A stretch of 40,628 bases of DNA from Allomyces macrogynus ATCC 38327. Lineage: Eukaryota > Blastocladiomycota > Blastocladiomycetes > Blastocladiales > Blastocladiaceae. Under the pieces are notes generated by a model. The model had not been told where the DNA came from, ran no database searches, and saw nothing but the letters and a program-made list of their open reading frames with translations. Shown one piece after another: positions 11,479 through 22,833 of the stretch. Within the stretch, counting starts at the first letter, position 1. Each line of letters begins with the position of its first letter. The translations under genes and the position numbers were made by a program. The stretch lies in assembly GCA_000151295.1 (NCBI GenBank), contig GG745333.1, forward strand, positions 1,037,172 to 1,077,799, in the 5' to 3' direction.

Positions 11479-13466
11479 CTATTCGTCTGCACGTTCCCAA
11501 ATCTATTCGATCGTGAAAGGAAGTGGTCAGCGAGGGAGCAAAGAGAATGCAGTAATGCGCGAGCACGGACCTGTAGACAACTCTCGCCCAAGGACACCAT
11601 TTGCGGCATGACCTCCTCGACGAGCAAGTCCTGGATCAGGTACCATTGCGCCTGCGCGCGGTGGTAGACAAACGACTTGTAGACGCCCTGCCCGTTCTCG
11701 GGCTTGCCCTCGTGCACAATGTTGGCGACGAGCGAGTACTTGAGCACTGAAGTGGCCCCCGCGACATCTACGACACGGGACACGATGAGTGAGCGGGATG
11801 GTCGAGTCGAAGGCGGGAAATGAGGTAACGAAGCGTACATGGACTCATGTCGAGCCCCTGCGTCATGAAGTTGACAATCGTCGGATTCTTTTCGAGCGTC
11901 CAACTATTCTTGGTGAACCGCTTGATGTGCAAGATCAGGTACCTCGGTAATTTGGTGATCTGGAAGGTCTTGACCGTGTCGCCGTATTGCTACAAAACAT
12001 CCAAACCGTCATCAGTCTCCCCTCCGCGCACACAACGAACCACGGACTGGCCCCCACGTACCCGCGGCGTCTTGCCCGAATACTTATCCAACAACGCCGT
12101 GAGCGCGACTTGCGGAATAATATTGCGTTCAAACTCGTCCTGGAACAGCGGCGGCGGCGGCAAGTCGAGCGCGAGCATCAGGAACGGCGTCTGCGTTGCC
12201 GTCACGGCCTGGTCCGCGTCAAATGCCGACAGCGCGCCCTGCGCCTGCTGCTGCGGGTCGTCGGCCGTGAGGGCAATCTTCTGGCTCTGGATCGCGACGG
12301 AGCCTTGGAACACGTCGTGGATCAAGTGGTGCCTGCCGCGCTTGGCCAAGCTCGTGTGTAGCGCGTTCAGCAGCCAGCTGAGCAGCTGCACGGGGTCGCC
12401 CTGCTCGGTGAACTTGAACGCGCGTTTACTCGCGCGGTTGATTTCCTAGAGAAGAGGTCGTAACGCAACTGAGATCAGTTCAACGCGGACGGTGTCGAGC
12501 GCAACGAGAGAAAGAGACGGACCTGGAGCAGCTCGTGCGGACTGACCTGGCCCTTGAACGCGCGATGGCTCCACAACTTGCGCATCAGCAGGCCAAACCG
12601 CTTGACGAGCTCCGACTGTTTCGGGTCGTCCTCCTTTTGCAGCAAAAAGAAGTCGCGTAACGGGCGCACGTGCGCGAGGGCCTGCAAGACCACGTTCACG
12701 TAGTCGTTGGCTTTGACATTGTTGATACCAATGAACCCGGGCAGGTACTTTTTGTAGGACAAGTCCATGGCCGGTTTCGGGTTGGTGTCGAGCGCGCACA
12801 CCTGCGCGTCGGTGAAGGTCGGGTTGATGACGAACTGCAAAGCGGACGGGTGGTGAGTGTGACGAACCAGGATGGTGTTCAAGATCGCGAGGAGGTCCAC
12901 GGCCGCACCTTGATGTCGTTGAGCGACGCGTGCGAGACCTGGTAGCCGTCGGGGAGAATGTAGAACTTGAGCGTGGCGAGGTTGATGAAGACGTGGTGGT
13001 CCTCGTCGAGCGAGTGCATGTAGGCGTGCGATGTTTTGCCGCGCCCTAGATGCAATCACGACGATCAGTTCTATCCTCGTCGCCAACAACAAATCTGGAC
13101 CAATAGGTCGGCCCTACCTTGGAAATATTTGCCGCACACAAGACACGCGTAGACGTTGATGTTGCTCAACGATACGCAGCACACCTTTTCGAAATCAAAA
13201 TCGAGCAGGTTGCGATTGATCGTGTCCAGGTACAGGTCGTCGTCGTGAACAGCGTCGCGCGTGCGGGCCTTTTTGGTTTTCGGCTGTTCATCGTCGTCGA
13301 GGTCCCAATCGTCGTCGTCATTGGCGGCATCTTGCAGATCGCTGGTCGCTGGTGGCTTGTCATCGTTGGGTCGTGGTCGGCGCCGAGAGGGTCCCGCTGC
13401 AGGTACGTCTGACGCCATTGATCCATTGGAGCGTGTTGCGGGCGGTTGCGCCGGATCGGCAGGCAT
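11479..13466 (-). CDS. USP39: USP39/Sad1 splicing factor, inactive ubiquitin-protease fold
   Basis: U4/U6.U5 tri-snRNP maturation factor. Seven exons (13466-13118, 13045-12909, 12834-12523, 12445-12062, 11989-11839, 11767-11571, 11502-11479) sum to 1554 nt, 517 residues. After an acidic/basic N-terminus comes the ZnF-UBP domain (YLDTINRNLLDFDFEKVC, YACLVCGKYFQG, HAYMHSLDEDHHVFINL). The USP fold follows: LPGFIGINNVKANDYVNVV, where Asp replaces the catalytic Cys exactly as in USP39/Sad1, then FVINPTF, HELLQ, LLSWLLNALH, YLILHIKRFTKNSW and YSLVANIVHEGKP. The last exon is only 24 nt (IWERADE, stop) and matches the family end. Paired head-to-head with the small zinc protein at 13768. Confidence 0.96.
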
Positions 13467-13767
13467 GATGTTGTGTCAAATTTCGAGGTCGATATTAAGG
13501 GAATGGTTCGCGGCAGCTCTAGGTCGCGAAGGAAACCTGACTTGATCTGCGGTAGACGATCACCTGAATATCACGTTATCCTCCTCGACGCGTCTTGACA
13601 CTTGGTGATGCAGAGTGCGCTGTGCCACCTGGTGAGAGCCCGGCGCCGATGCCGACGCTGACCGGCCCGCGTCGGCGTCGTCAACATCAAGTCTCGCTCC
13701 AAGTACCACCGACCAAGAGTACGCACATCCGCTCAAACCGGCTGCGCGCTCGACTCTCCACCGTCCA
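13467..13767. promoter_or_regulatory. Bidirectional promoter region, USP39 / zinc protein
   Basis: A 301-bp gap between two divergent start codons. It must hold both promoters. No TATA-like element or clear motif was identified. Confidence 0.4.
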
Positions 13768-14112
13768 ATGAACCAGCAGACGCAACTGATCGACAAGTTC
13801 CGACGGCTCTCGGTCCAGGCGGCACCAACCCCAGCTGTCACAAGTGCGCACTTCACCATGTCGATCTGCCGTCGCTGCCACCAAGAATACGACTCGCGCG
13901 ACGCAGCACAGGTCCACGGGTGCCGTTTCCACCCGGACATGTTCGTGTGCCGCCCGCACCCGGCCGACCACTATGCGTTTGAGCTCAACGACGACAAATA
14001 CGCGGCGCTGCTCGAGCACAACTGGCCCGCCAAGTTTTGGGACTGTTGCGGCGCCGAGACGCACGACGCGCCCGGATGCGTCGTGGGCCATCATTTGTCG
14101 TTTGACGAATAG
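13768..14112 (+). CDS. Small CHORD-like zinc-binding protein
   Basis: Intronless 114-residue protein of unknown function. A Cys/His cluster fills residues 34-110: CRRCHQEYDS, then GCRFHPD, FVC, FWDCCGAETHDAPGC and a final HH. The spacing (CxxCxxxY, CxxHP, WxCCG, GC, H) recalls CHORD and related treble-clef zinc domains, but it is shorter and does not contain a full CHORD signature. The first 30 residues look unstructured and have two alternative starts (13768 and the internal Met at 13858). Length, codon use and position between two genes with 60-bp and 301-bp gaps support a real gene. No enzymatic role is suggested. Confidence 0.75.
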   Translation: MNQQTQLIDKFRRLSVQAAPTPAVTSAHFTMSICRRCHQEYDSRDAAQVHGCRFHPDMFVCRPHPADHYAFELNDDKYAALLEHNWPAKFWDCCGAETHDAPGCVVGHHLSFDE

Positions 14113-14172
14113 AATCAATTGAAGCCCCAAACACATACATTCTAATTTCACTCCCCCCGGACGGACGCTCGA

Positions 14173-15410
14173 TCAATACGGCTCATCACGCAACCAGTAG
14201 TTGTAGTAACGGTCGCCGTTTTTCTTCATATCGTCCTTCAAATCGTCCCACTTGGTGCGCCCCTTCTTTTCGCCGTCGCCGAGCCCGTGGCGCTCGCGGT
14301 ACTGGCGGTCGTCGCGCAGCCAGCCCTCGACGATGCGCAGCAGCGGCGAATCGTACGATTGTGGCAGGTTGGCCGACGCGATGAGCTCCTGGAAGGGCGT
14401 GCACTGCAGGATTTCGCCGTGCCGCATGTGCGCAACGTGCGTCGGCCACTCGCCCATGCCGTCGAAAATGTGGGTGCAGTCTGCGGATTCGTTGTGGCAA
14501 AGGAGTCAGGAATGAGTGCCCTCGAGGAGGGAGGGAAATGGCGGGAATGATGAAAACGTACAGACGACGGTGCACCCGCGCACTTCCGACTCGCGCTTCA
14601 GGAACGCGAGCAAGTCCTTGCGCACCAGCACGTCGAGGTCGACTACATTTGTTTGCGTCCTCCGTCAGCTCGTCGTCGCTCGTGCCTCGCTCATCTCCGG
14701 CAAAGTCAGTCGTACCCGTCACTTCATCGAGCAGCAACACGTCAAACGGCTGCAACAAGCCCAGCAAAATCTGCACCCGTCGCCGCTGACCGTCGGAAAT
14801 CTCGTGCGTGCGCCACGTCGGGTCAATCTCGAGCAAGTGCAGCAACGCCGCAAGGCGATCCGGGTGCGAAATGGCATTGTGCGATTCGAGCAGCTGCGAC
14901 ACCGGCAAGTCGCGGCGCGTGACTGGATTCTGGATCCTGTTGGCGAGAGAGTGCGGGTCAGTTGTGCCGCTTGCAGGTCGACGAGCGATCACCGGATTCG
15001 AACTGAATGAGCGTACCATTCGGGGCCGAGATAGGTGATGCCGTCGGGCGTGTTGAAGTAGGCGTGCTGGCCCTTGACCAGAATCTCGTCGCGCACGAGC
15101 CGCTTGCCCGCGAGAATGCGCAGAAGACTCGTCTTGCCCGCACCGTTGGCACCCGCTGAACATGATTTTCCGCGTGCGCAAAAACGTCAGCGATCATGGT
15201 CCAAGTGAGATTGCAGCTGGTCGTGGTCGCAAACGTACCAAGCAGGCACCGCGCGCCCTTGGGCAGCGACAACTTCAGCTTGCGCAAAATGGCGGGACCA
15301 CCGTACGAGAATGACAGCGAGTCGGTGTGGATTGCAGGCTGGTCGGGCGAACCAGCCGCGGGCGCGACCGTGGAGACCGGAGCTGCCGAGGTGCCGTTGG
15401 CTGTTGTCAT
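14173..15410 (-). CDS. CAF16: CAF16-like soluble ABC ATPase
   Basis: Single nucleotide-binding-domain ABC protein without membrane segments, of the CAF16 family (yeast CCR4-associated factor 16; plant ABCI19-21). Five exons (15410-15239, 15155-15017, 14936-14716, 14642-14562, 14480-14173) sum to 921 nt, 306 residues. Walker A is GANGAGKT, spanning the first splice region; the Q-loop area has YLGPEW; the signature is [10 protein letters not shown]; Walker B is [14 protein letters not shown]; and the H-loop is [11 protein letters not shown], as in CAF16. The C-terminus is rich in charged and aromatic residues. The intron at 14643-14715 rejoins DEVT with [10 protein letters not shown], matching the family exactly. 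Converges with the zinc protein, with 60 bp between stops. Confidence 0.94.
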
Positions 15411-15911
15411 GGAGTCGGGGCGGGTCGTGCAAAGAGAGCGTCGTGCAGATGCTGGTACGTCGAGGAGCGGGGCACGGGCTCGGTTTTATACTGCTGGTGC
15501 AGAAAGTCAGGAGCAAATCTGGAGGGACAGAGGACCAAAGCACGCGCCGCTCGGATAAGTGATCATTTTTCGATGGGCTGGCCGGGCATCGTCTTTGGTC
15601 GCTCACCGGGCACAATCGGCGCGCGGCTGCTCCTCAAACAACGCCCGACGGCGCGCGGTCGTGTACACAAATCGAAACGCCAGCGTGTCGTCTTTCTCGA
15701 GCACAAATGTATTATATTGGTTACTGGTGGAAGAAAACACAGGGCTAAGGTGGAGAAAAATGTACATGCGCAAGAGCGCGTCGGCCCAAAGCACGGCCCT
15801 TGCGCAGCTGAACCAAACCCGCTGGATGCGTGTGGTCTCGGTCGCCTTGACGGCGACCAGCTGCGAGAGATTCCCATATTCAAGCGTACGGAGAGGGACG
15901 ACCACCGTGAA
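15411..15911. other. Intergenic: CAF16 promoter and WDR26/Gid7 3' flank
   Basis: Both neighbours are on the minus strand. The 501-bp stretch shows no conserved frame, repeat or RNA gene. An AT-richer patch near 15700-15760 may mark the 3' end of the Gid7 transcript. Confidence 0.5.
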
Positions 15912-18770
15912 CTACGCTTCCACAGGTGGCCGAGGACGCCATCTGTTGGAATAATCAAAAGCATCAGTTGTTGTCCTGGTCCATGATCAAAACAACAGCA
16001 CAAATCCAACGTACATCCGTACCGTCCCATCGTCGCTACACGTCGCGAGCATATCGCGCTCGACCGGGTTGAACGCGACGGCATTGACCGTGGCCGAGTG
16101 CGCGTCGAGCACTGATACGAGCTCCATTGACGCGCGGTCCCACACGTATGCGCGCCCGTCCTCGGACCCGGACGCGACCAGGGCCTCGTTGGGTCCGCCG
16201 AGTGTACTGCGGATCACAAACTCTCCCTGCTGGTGACCGCGGTAGACGCGCACGAGGGCCGGAGATAGCGCCGGGGGTAGTGCCACGTCGGACAGTGCCG
16301 CGCTCACCTCGTACCCGGACGGCGAAACGGCGACGCCCTGGAAAATGCCGACGGGCGGTGGTGGTGCCGCGTCAGCTTGGTACGAAGATGATGAGGAGAG
16401 GGGTGGTGGTGCGAACAGGTCCCACAGGTGCATTTCTTGCGACTCGAGGCTCACGAGCAGGTGCCGGGCGTCGGAGGAGAAGGCGAGCGACGTGAACGTG
16501 CCATCCTCGATAATGTGGCTGGAGATGGCGATCAATCGTCATCGGCATGGTAATAGAGCTCTCGAAACAACGCACCCAATGTGGGTCAGCGACTCGAGAT
16601 CAAAGACGTTGATCTCGTCCTCCCAGCCTGCAACAAGGTACCGCGCGTTGCCACAGACTTGGAGATGACTCGCGGAAACGTCGTCCCAGTATTGCGCGAG
16701 TGAGCCGTCCATGCGCTACCGAATGAAAAACCCGGTGAGCGCGCGCGAACACATCGAGCCATAATCAAAACAATCAATACGGACCCAAATACTGACGACG
16801 CGCTCGGCCCCGCCCGTCACGAACCCTTGATTTCCGGGCAACCAAATAGCAGTCGTCGCTGGTTCGGGCGACATCAAGACGGGCGGCGCCATGCCAATGG
16901 TGTGCGAGTCCCACATGCGTACCACCTCGTCGTGCCCGCTAGTCAGGAGATACTGGTCGTCGTCGCTCCATGCGATAAACGTGAGCGGCTCGTGGCTCGC
17001 CACGACGTGCACCGGTGGGTCGGTACCCTACACATCATGAGAGTTCCTGCATGTCAGGAGAAAAAAAACCAAATCCGTTCGCCGCAGCACATAAAAGAGA
17101 GTACGCACCTGAACGTCCCACACGACCACGACCCCATTACACCCGACCGCCGCGAGCCGATCGCCGGCATGCGAAAACGCCACATGCCAGACCTCGTCGC
17201 CCATGTCGGGCAAAACGCGCACCTGCTCGGCGAGCACATGCGCTTCCAGCGTGCAGACATGTTCGTGTAAGAGCGGCACGGTGCCGTCGTCGCGGTACCG
17301 ATCGCCCGTGTGCGCGGCGCACGTGTTTTGCTCGTGCTCCAGGGCCTGTTTGAGCAGCGTCTCGAGCCGGCGGTCCGCGACAATGGTCGTTGGTGCGAAC
17401 ACGGTCGCGCGCAGCGTCTCGAAAAGCTCATGACGGGACCCGCCATACGCACCGGGCCACCCGGTCGTCGCGTAGAGTTGCGCGGGCGAGAACATGAGGT
17501 AACTAGAGACGGTATGTGTGAGATTTATGGTGGAGAGGGTCGGGAGACACGCAAACAAGAGCATACCTGGCGAGTTGGCTCAATTGCGCCGGATCGATGC
17601 CAAGCGGAGCTAAGTGACTCTGGAGCACGAGCACGGCGCTGGTCACATCGGATCGCTCGAGGTGCTCGAGGTACTGCTGCTCGCGGATCAGCGCTGTTGC
17701 GTGCTTGACGAGCCGCGGGGACGGTTTCGACGTTTCGTCGGCAACAATGGCGGGAACCAAGCCAACGGCCGTCGCCCATTGCCCAGTCAAGATGGCGTCA
17801 CGGAACCGCACGACATAGTCGGGTTCGAGTGGGACGCCCGACTCGCGCTCGAGGGTGGTGGCGGTTGATCTAGAGGAACAAATTGTCGTTTCAGCATCAC
17901 ATTTACCCGTGCCAGGGCGTCCATCGGGGGTGGGAAACACAAACAAACGCACGCGAAACCGAGAGACCGAATTTCCTCGACCAGCACACGCACGAGCTGC
18001 GATTTCGAGACTGTCACCGGTGGACCGTGATTGGCAGCGAGTGCAACGACGCTCAACGGAGCGGACGACTCGCATGTCGCAAACGATTCAGCGCACGGGC
18101 TCGGCGGAAACGACTGCGCGGGCGTCACGAAATCCTCATCCATCGGGTCGACATCGTCATGGTCGGTCCCAAACGTGAGCGGCACGGTGCCCGTGCGTCG
18201 CCTCTTGGACCGGTGCGGAGCGGTCGACGAGGACGCGAGCGTGTCCTGGTCGCTCGCAACGTCGTTTGTGAGTCCATTTGGATTGACCGCGTCGGCAATG
18301 ACGGTGACGATCGGCAACGCCGTCACGACGACGGGATCGACGCCATTTTCGACAAACGCATCGAGTTTCCCGCAGCCGTGGATGGTAATGGTGGCGCTCT
18401 CCGTGGCAGGGACAGATGCTGGCTCCACTGCAGTCGATCGAACGGGAACCGACACGAGCGTCGTGGCCGTGTCCATGGAACTGGCCGCCTCGAGCGGTTG
18501 CGCTGGGGCCAGGTGACCCTCGGCTGCAGCAGGAGCGAGAATGGGGCTGCTCACGGCACCCGATGGCAATGCCGATGGTGATGGAGGTTGCGATGGCGCG
18601 ACTGCTGCTTGCGTGTTGTCGCCGACCAACACCGACTCGAGAACCAACGATTCCATTGGACTGCGTGATCGCTCGCCGCGCCGACTTCTTCTTGCAGGCG
18701 ATCCACGGCGTCGAGGCGAGACGCCCATCGCGGGAGATGCGAACCGTGCAGCGCCGCGAACAGGGGCCAT
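15912..18770 (-). CDS. WDR26/Gid7-like CTLH-WD40 protein of the GID E3 ligase
   Basis: Subunit of the GID/CTLH ubiquitin ligase, which in yeast degrades gluconeogenic enzymes. Seven exons (18770-17953, 17869-17567, 17502-17109, 17027-16785, 16715-16576, 16518-16015, 15942-15912) sum to 2433 nt, 810 residues. The first about 250 residues are low-complexity with a basic KRRR stretch. LisH-like (SKSQLVRVLVEEIRSLGF) and CTLH (FRDAILTGQWATAVGLVP, REQQYLEHLE) helices follow. Then comes a WD40 propeller: VWHVAFSHAGDRLAAVG, VVWDV, YLLTSGHDEVVRMWD, FVTGGAERVVSIW, FTSLAFSSDARHLLVS, EALVASGSEDGRAYVWD, VNAVAFNPVERDMLATCSDDGTVRIW. The 31-nt last exon supplies the final RIW. Start at 18770 (MAPVRGAARF) is the only nearby in-frame ATG; the frame stays open upstream. 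Confidence 0.93.
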
Positions 18771-19251
18771 TTCGATGGTCGTGTCGGTAGTTGGTGCGAG
18801 ATGGCGCGTCGCGGGCGGGTATCCCTCGTTCCCGTGCGGGGCGCGAGCAAGGATGCGCCGCAGCAGAGACCGCAGCGAGCGCAGCCAGTGCGCGGCCCCG
18901 AGCAGTTTACGGCGGAACGGCAACGTGGCGGGGCTTTGGCCGGTCGGCGATCGACCAGCAGCGTCGGCAGCGGGCGGGCCGCGCGGGGCGAGTGCGGGCA
19001 GTCGGAGCGCGTGAGGATGGGCGGTGGTGCAGATATTTCGGTTGCCGGGGATGCTGGGGAAATATATAATCGGCACTTGGTGGCCGATCGCGCAAACATC
19101 AAGCGTCAACGAGCGCGAGGCGCGCCTACTGCAAGGCCGCAGGGTTGACGGTGCAGCGAGCTGCACGACTGCTGCGAGATGGGTCACCTGCACGAGTCAG
19201 CGCGAACACAATCTCATTCTCATTTCAGCCGGGCAGCAAGCAACAAACACC
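18771..19251. promoter_or_regulatory. Bidirectional promoter, WDR26/Gid7 and PTAR1
   Basis: A 481-bp gap between divergent starts. It contains an isolated AT-rich TATA-like block at 19061-19070 in otherwise very GC-rich DNA, about 185 bp upstream of the PTAR1-like ATG and about 290 bp upstream of the Gid7 ATG. Which gene it would serve is unknown. Confidence 0.4.
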
Positions 19252-20419
19252 ATGGCCTCGAACAACAGCCCTGACCCAGATGCAGCAACAGCATGCTCGC
19301 CGTCCTCGCCAGAGGCGCCGGCATCTCCCGACCACGAACCGCGCGCTGCACTCGTTGGCCGTATTCTGGTGGCTACGCTCGAGCGCATCCTGCTGCACGT
19401 CAAGGACGAGCATTTGACCATGTAAACTATCAACCAACCCGATTTGAACGATATTCAGCTACAGCGCAGGCCTTCTGACCAGATGCCCACGTTCTAGCCA
19501 AGAGACTGCGCTGGTCCCGCCGCTCAAGGCCACGCCAGCCCTGCTCCACAAGATTGTTCGACACCATCGTCATCGCGAGCACCGCGTCGCCAACCCCGAT
19601 CACGACGTTCAGTCAAACGACGCATCAACAGGATCGAAATCGAACCGACCGTATCGCTGGGAGCACGACGAGCACGGAAAATGGTATTTGGGGCTACCAT
19701 TGTGGACCGTTGCCTTTGTTGTTCCGATCCTCGCACAGCGCGTCTTGCAAGCGCGCGACTGGCTTAAGAAGAGGCGCGACGATGCTCATGATTGCCAGCA
19801 GGACGCTGCCAAAGTAGCAAATGCGCTGAGCTCGACGCGTATGATGCTGCTCTATTGCCCGTCGCACGCCATGGTCCTGAACTTGCGGTACGCCCGATCA
19901 GCGGTTATTCTTTCGTTTCCACGACCACCACCGATTTACCAACGGTTTCATCTTACTAGAAAACATCTCCTTGAGATTCTCCACCGTGCTGCGGCATCGC
20001 CAGCCGCCGCCGACCTCGTCCAGGCCGAGCTCGAGCTGACGCGGCTGCTCCTGACCAAGGAACCGAGCAACGGGGCTGTCTGGTACCACCGCCATTGGCT
20101 CTCGTCCGTGCTCGCGCCGCCGACCACGCTTGCCGACGTGGAGTCGCTGCTGCACCGCGAGCATGCCGTGATCCTCGCAGCCACGGTCCGAAAGCCTCGC
20201 AACTACTTTGCCTGGGCCCATCGCGCGCGCGTGCTCCACTGGCTCGTGAGCGGGCCGCACCGTGATCACGTCCTTGCCACGGAGCACAAAATGATGGACG
20301 ATGTCGTGGCCGACCCGAAGCACCGCAACGACCAGACAGTGCTGCACTACCGCGCACAACTGGTTCATCTCGCGGGGAATAGTGATGTGTCAATTGTGCC
20401 CAATGACAATTCTTGTTGA
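19252..20419 (+). CDS. PTAR1-like protein prenyltransferase alpha-repeat protein
   Basis: Resembles PTAR1, the alpha-type subunit that pairs with RabGGTase beta to geranylgeranylate the SNARE Ykt6. Exons 19252-19421, 19498-19887 and 19960-20419 sum to 1020 nt, 339 residues (human about 400). Features are LGLPLWTVAFVV after a KWY motif, a helical segment ending LLYCPSHAMVLNLR, NGAVWYHRHWLSSVL and NYFAWAHRARVLHWL: these are the repeated W-x-HR motifs of prenyltransferase alpha helices. A last partial repeat has VLHYRAQLVHLAG. The protein then ends in a short unrelated tail (DVSIVPNDNSC), where homologues have one further repeat; either the gene is truncated or a final exon was missed. Confidence 0.82.
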
Positions 20420-21171
20420 GAATAGCTGTCTCCACCCACCACTTTTTTGGATCAAGTCATTTTTGCATTGTCAGCCATTGACCATGAACTGCGCGTGCGA
20501 CCCGCACGCGCCCAAGCTCATGTTTGCACAAATTCTTGTTTTGTCCCACGGTCAACAAAGCAGTGTGCTGGCTCGCATCATCAGCAATTAGGAAGGATTC
20601 AACCTCAACCGTTCGCCGCTCTCCTCTCTCCCACCTTGAGCGTGCTGCCCACCTTGCGAACCATAAATCTGCGCCCTTCATCAACAAGAGACGGTGTTGA
20701 TCGCGCCAAGCGAGGCCGGAGAGGGTCGGGCGCAACGGTGTTGTGATTACGGCAGCGGCAAGCTGGCATCAAGCCAGGTCAACAGAGACACGTCAAAAGC
20801 GAACAATTTGAGAAGGCTGTCGAACAAGTCTCGCCGGCGAGGGCCGGGCGGCTGCACCATGCCGCGACCAACTGCACTCGTTTGCGGCGCCCAAAATGCG
20901 CCCGACATGATCCGTCGTGGTTGTTGATCAAGGAGATACGTGTGTTGATTGACATCAACCGTGTTGGTAGTGTTTGCCAACCCTTGAACTTGATCAACAC
21001 GCGACGCGACACTTCAAAATCAGAGTACAGCACCGAACATCAGCACCGCTGCTTCCCTCTCCTCCCATACTTTCGCGCACGCTCTTCATCTCCACAATAC
21101 GCTTGGGACTAGCTGCCCAAGCTCGACTTGCCGCATCTTGCCCCGCATCCTCCACCCACCCAAGGCCCAAG
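20420..21171. promoter_or_regulatory. Upstream region with repeated GTTGATC/ATCAAC elements
   Basis: 752 bp between two plus-strand genes. No coding frame is convincing. The motif GTTGAT or its complement ATCAAC recurs at 20681-20686, 20696-20701, 20923-20928, 20944-20949, 20954-20959 and 20993-20998. It includes a perfect inverted repeat at 20944-20959 and two TTGATCAA palindromes. The spacing suggests regulatory sites for the gene at 21172, but no factor is known. Confidence 0.35.
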
Positions 21172-22215
21172 ATGCTCTCGACTGCGCGTCACGTTGCGCT
21201 CCGCCCAGCACTCGGCGCTGCCATTCTCGTGCGCCCGATTCTCATCACGACGCTGTCGCCGGCCATGGGCACGGCCGCTCTGCTCGCCGTGCGCCGGGGC
21301 GCGCTGACCGTGCAAAACCGCAACCTGCACGCATCGCGGTACGGTCGCCATCGCTACTCGCGCGACGACCCGTCCTGCGGCCGTGCAGGCTGGTGGGCTG
21401 CCGCTGCCGGTCCGCGCGTGCCCGACTCGCCCGGCCGTTCCGCGGTCAAGTTTGGCGCGTCCGTCGCTGCCGGTGTTTTGGCCTTTGCCGTGGCCAAGCC
21501 CTTGATTCTCACGGTCCTCGGCGCGGGGCTCGGGTACGGCGCGTTCCGCGTCACGCGCACCTGGCTCGACCTGCGTTTCCCGCCGCGGTACCCGCAGTAC
21601 TACTACCAGCACCCCGTGCACGATACCGACCCAGCGGGCGGCACAGCCAAGGAGGCGGACCCGTACGCGAACGACCCGGTCGCGCAATGGCTCAAGGACA
21701 TGGGTGTTCCGCGTAACCCGCCGACGCCCGGTACCGCCGACCCGATGGCGGCGGTCTTCTTTGGGCGCATGGCGCGAATGGGCGAAAAGTTCGCGCGCAC
21801 GATGGCCGCCGCGCACCCGGCACTGCTCGATGCGCCCTCAACCGTGCACTCGCTTGTGGTCGAGGAAATCACGCGCCGCGACTCGGAACTCGCGCGCGCC
21901 GTCGTGCTTGCGCTCAACGCGCCGGGGGTCAACGATGTGCGGTTCGCAGCACCGACGAGCGTCTCGCGCGCGATCACAACGACCACGTCCGAGACGGGCG
22001 GGGCTACGACGTCGGCGACGCTCGAGATTGGGCTTGATGCGATTTCATCAACTTCGGGGTCGATGGTCGGTGTGGTCGCGGGCGCTGAAGTGCCCGATAC
22101 GACCAACGGCCGCGTGCATCTCAAGTGGGTGCGTGTCGCCAATGGGCCCACGGTGAACATTGACCGGTGGGGCGGCGGGTGGGTCGATGCGGCAGCGCCG
22201 CCCAAGTCGTCGTAA
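21172..22215 (+). CDS. Putative mitochondrial inner-membrane protein, unknown family
   Basis: Intronless 347-residue protein. The N-terminus (MLSTARHVALRPALGAAILV, then RRGALTVQNRNLHASRYGRH) is rich in Arg, Ser and Ala without acidic residues, typical of a mitochondrial presequence. A hydrophobic segment around residues 93-123 (ASVAAGVLAFAVAKP, TVLGAGLGYGAFRV) is a likely membrane span. The soluble part contains DPVAQWLKDMGV, FFGRMARMGEKF and a C-terminal beta-rich domain (ATLEIGLDAISS, VHLKWVRVANGPTVNI). I do not recognise the family; the layout (presequence, one span, soluble domain) recalls Tim21-like or assembly-factor proteins, which is only analogy. The start at 21172 is the first ATG that yields the presequence. 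Confidence 0.8.
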   Translation: MLSTARHVALRPALGAAILVRPILITTLSPAMGTAALLAVRRGALTVQNRNLHASRYGRHRYSRDDPSCGRAGWWAAAAGPRVPDSPGRSAVKFGASVAAGVLAFAVAKPLILTVLGAGLGYGAFRVTRTWLDLRFPPRYPQYYYQHPVHDTDPAGGTAKEADPYANDPVAQWLKDMGVPRNPPTPGTADPMAAVFFGRMARMGEKFARTMAAAHPALLDAPSTVHSLVVEEITRRDSELARAVVLALNAPGVNDVRFAAPTSVSRAITTTTSETGGATTSATLEIGLDAISSTSGSMVGVVAGAEVPDTTNGRVHLKWVRVANGPTVNIDRWGGGWVDAAAPPKSS

Positions 22216-22833
22216 GTTCGCGCGGAACGTGTACATAGGCAGCAGACCCGCGCGACGGTCTGCAAGGCGATCCATTCCGCCGTTTTGTTGGATCTTTTTC
22301 GTCGATTCTTCGTTATTCCACGTCACATCCGGGTAGTATGAACACTGTGGCCGTGATGCTTGGTCGAATGGGTAATCCAAGGTCGGGAAATGCTTACGAA
22401 CTTTGAAGTCTTTGATCGCGTCGCCACTGGGTGGAGAGTCGAGAAGAAGAGGAGAGGAACGCAACCGATTGCCAAACACGCAGTGTTGTGAGTGGGCAAG
22501 GAAAGTGGATGGATGCGTGGTCCTCAGCGTGAGCAGGGCTGCGCAGCGCCAGCTGCAATGATCGTCGCCCGACACTCGGAACAAATGAATGCAATCCAAA
22601 CACGCTCGTTGATATTCACTTTCCGCATCTTTTCTGCCAAATTTTTGCTGGCAAGGCGTTGCTTGAAAAATGGAAGGTTGTGATGTGGCCTGGCCAAGTC
22701 ACATCCGGGTTGCGACCACCTCACACTCGCCATCAACCGTCTGCAACTCGCTTGCCGCCGCATCGATGATCACGATTTGATTTGCCAAATTCCAGCCAAC
22801 TGAAACCCGTTACACCTCCTGCAAGATACCGCG
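22216..22833. other. Intergenic, no gene recognised
   Basis: 618 bp between the mitochondrial protein and the damaged RBR locus. Open frames on both strands are short and lack family features. It is AT-richer than the coding DNA (especially 22600-22690), consistent with a 3' end and promoter. Confidence 0.5.

Noticed and set aside
11990..12450. Antisense open frame in USP39
   Set aside because: Frame shadow; the minus strand encodes conserved USP39 motifs.
20420..21171. tRNA or other RNA gene in the longer gaps
   Set aside because: No T-loop GTTCGAAUC-type sequence with matching arms was found in any intergenic stretch by eye; a covariance-model scan was not possible.
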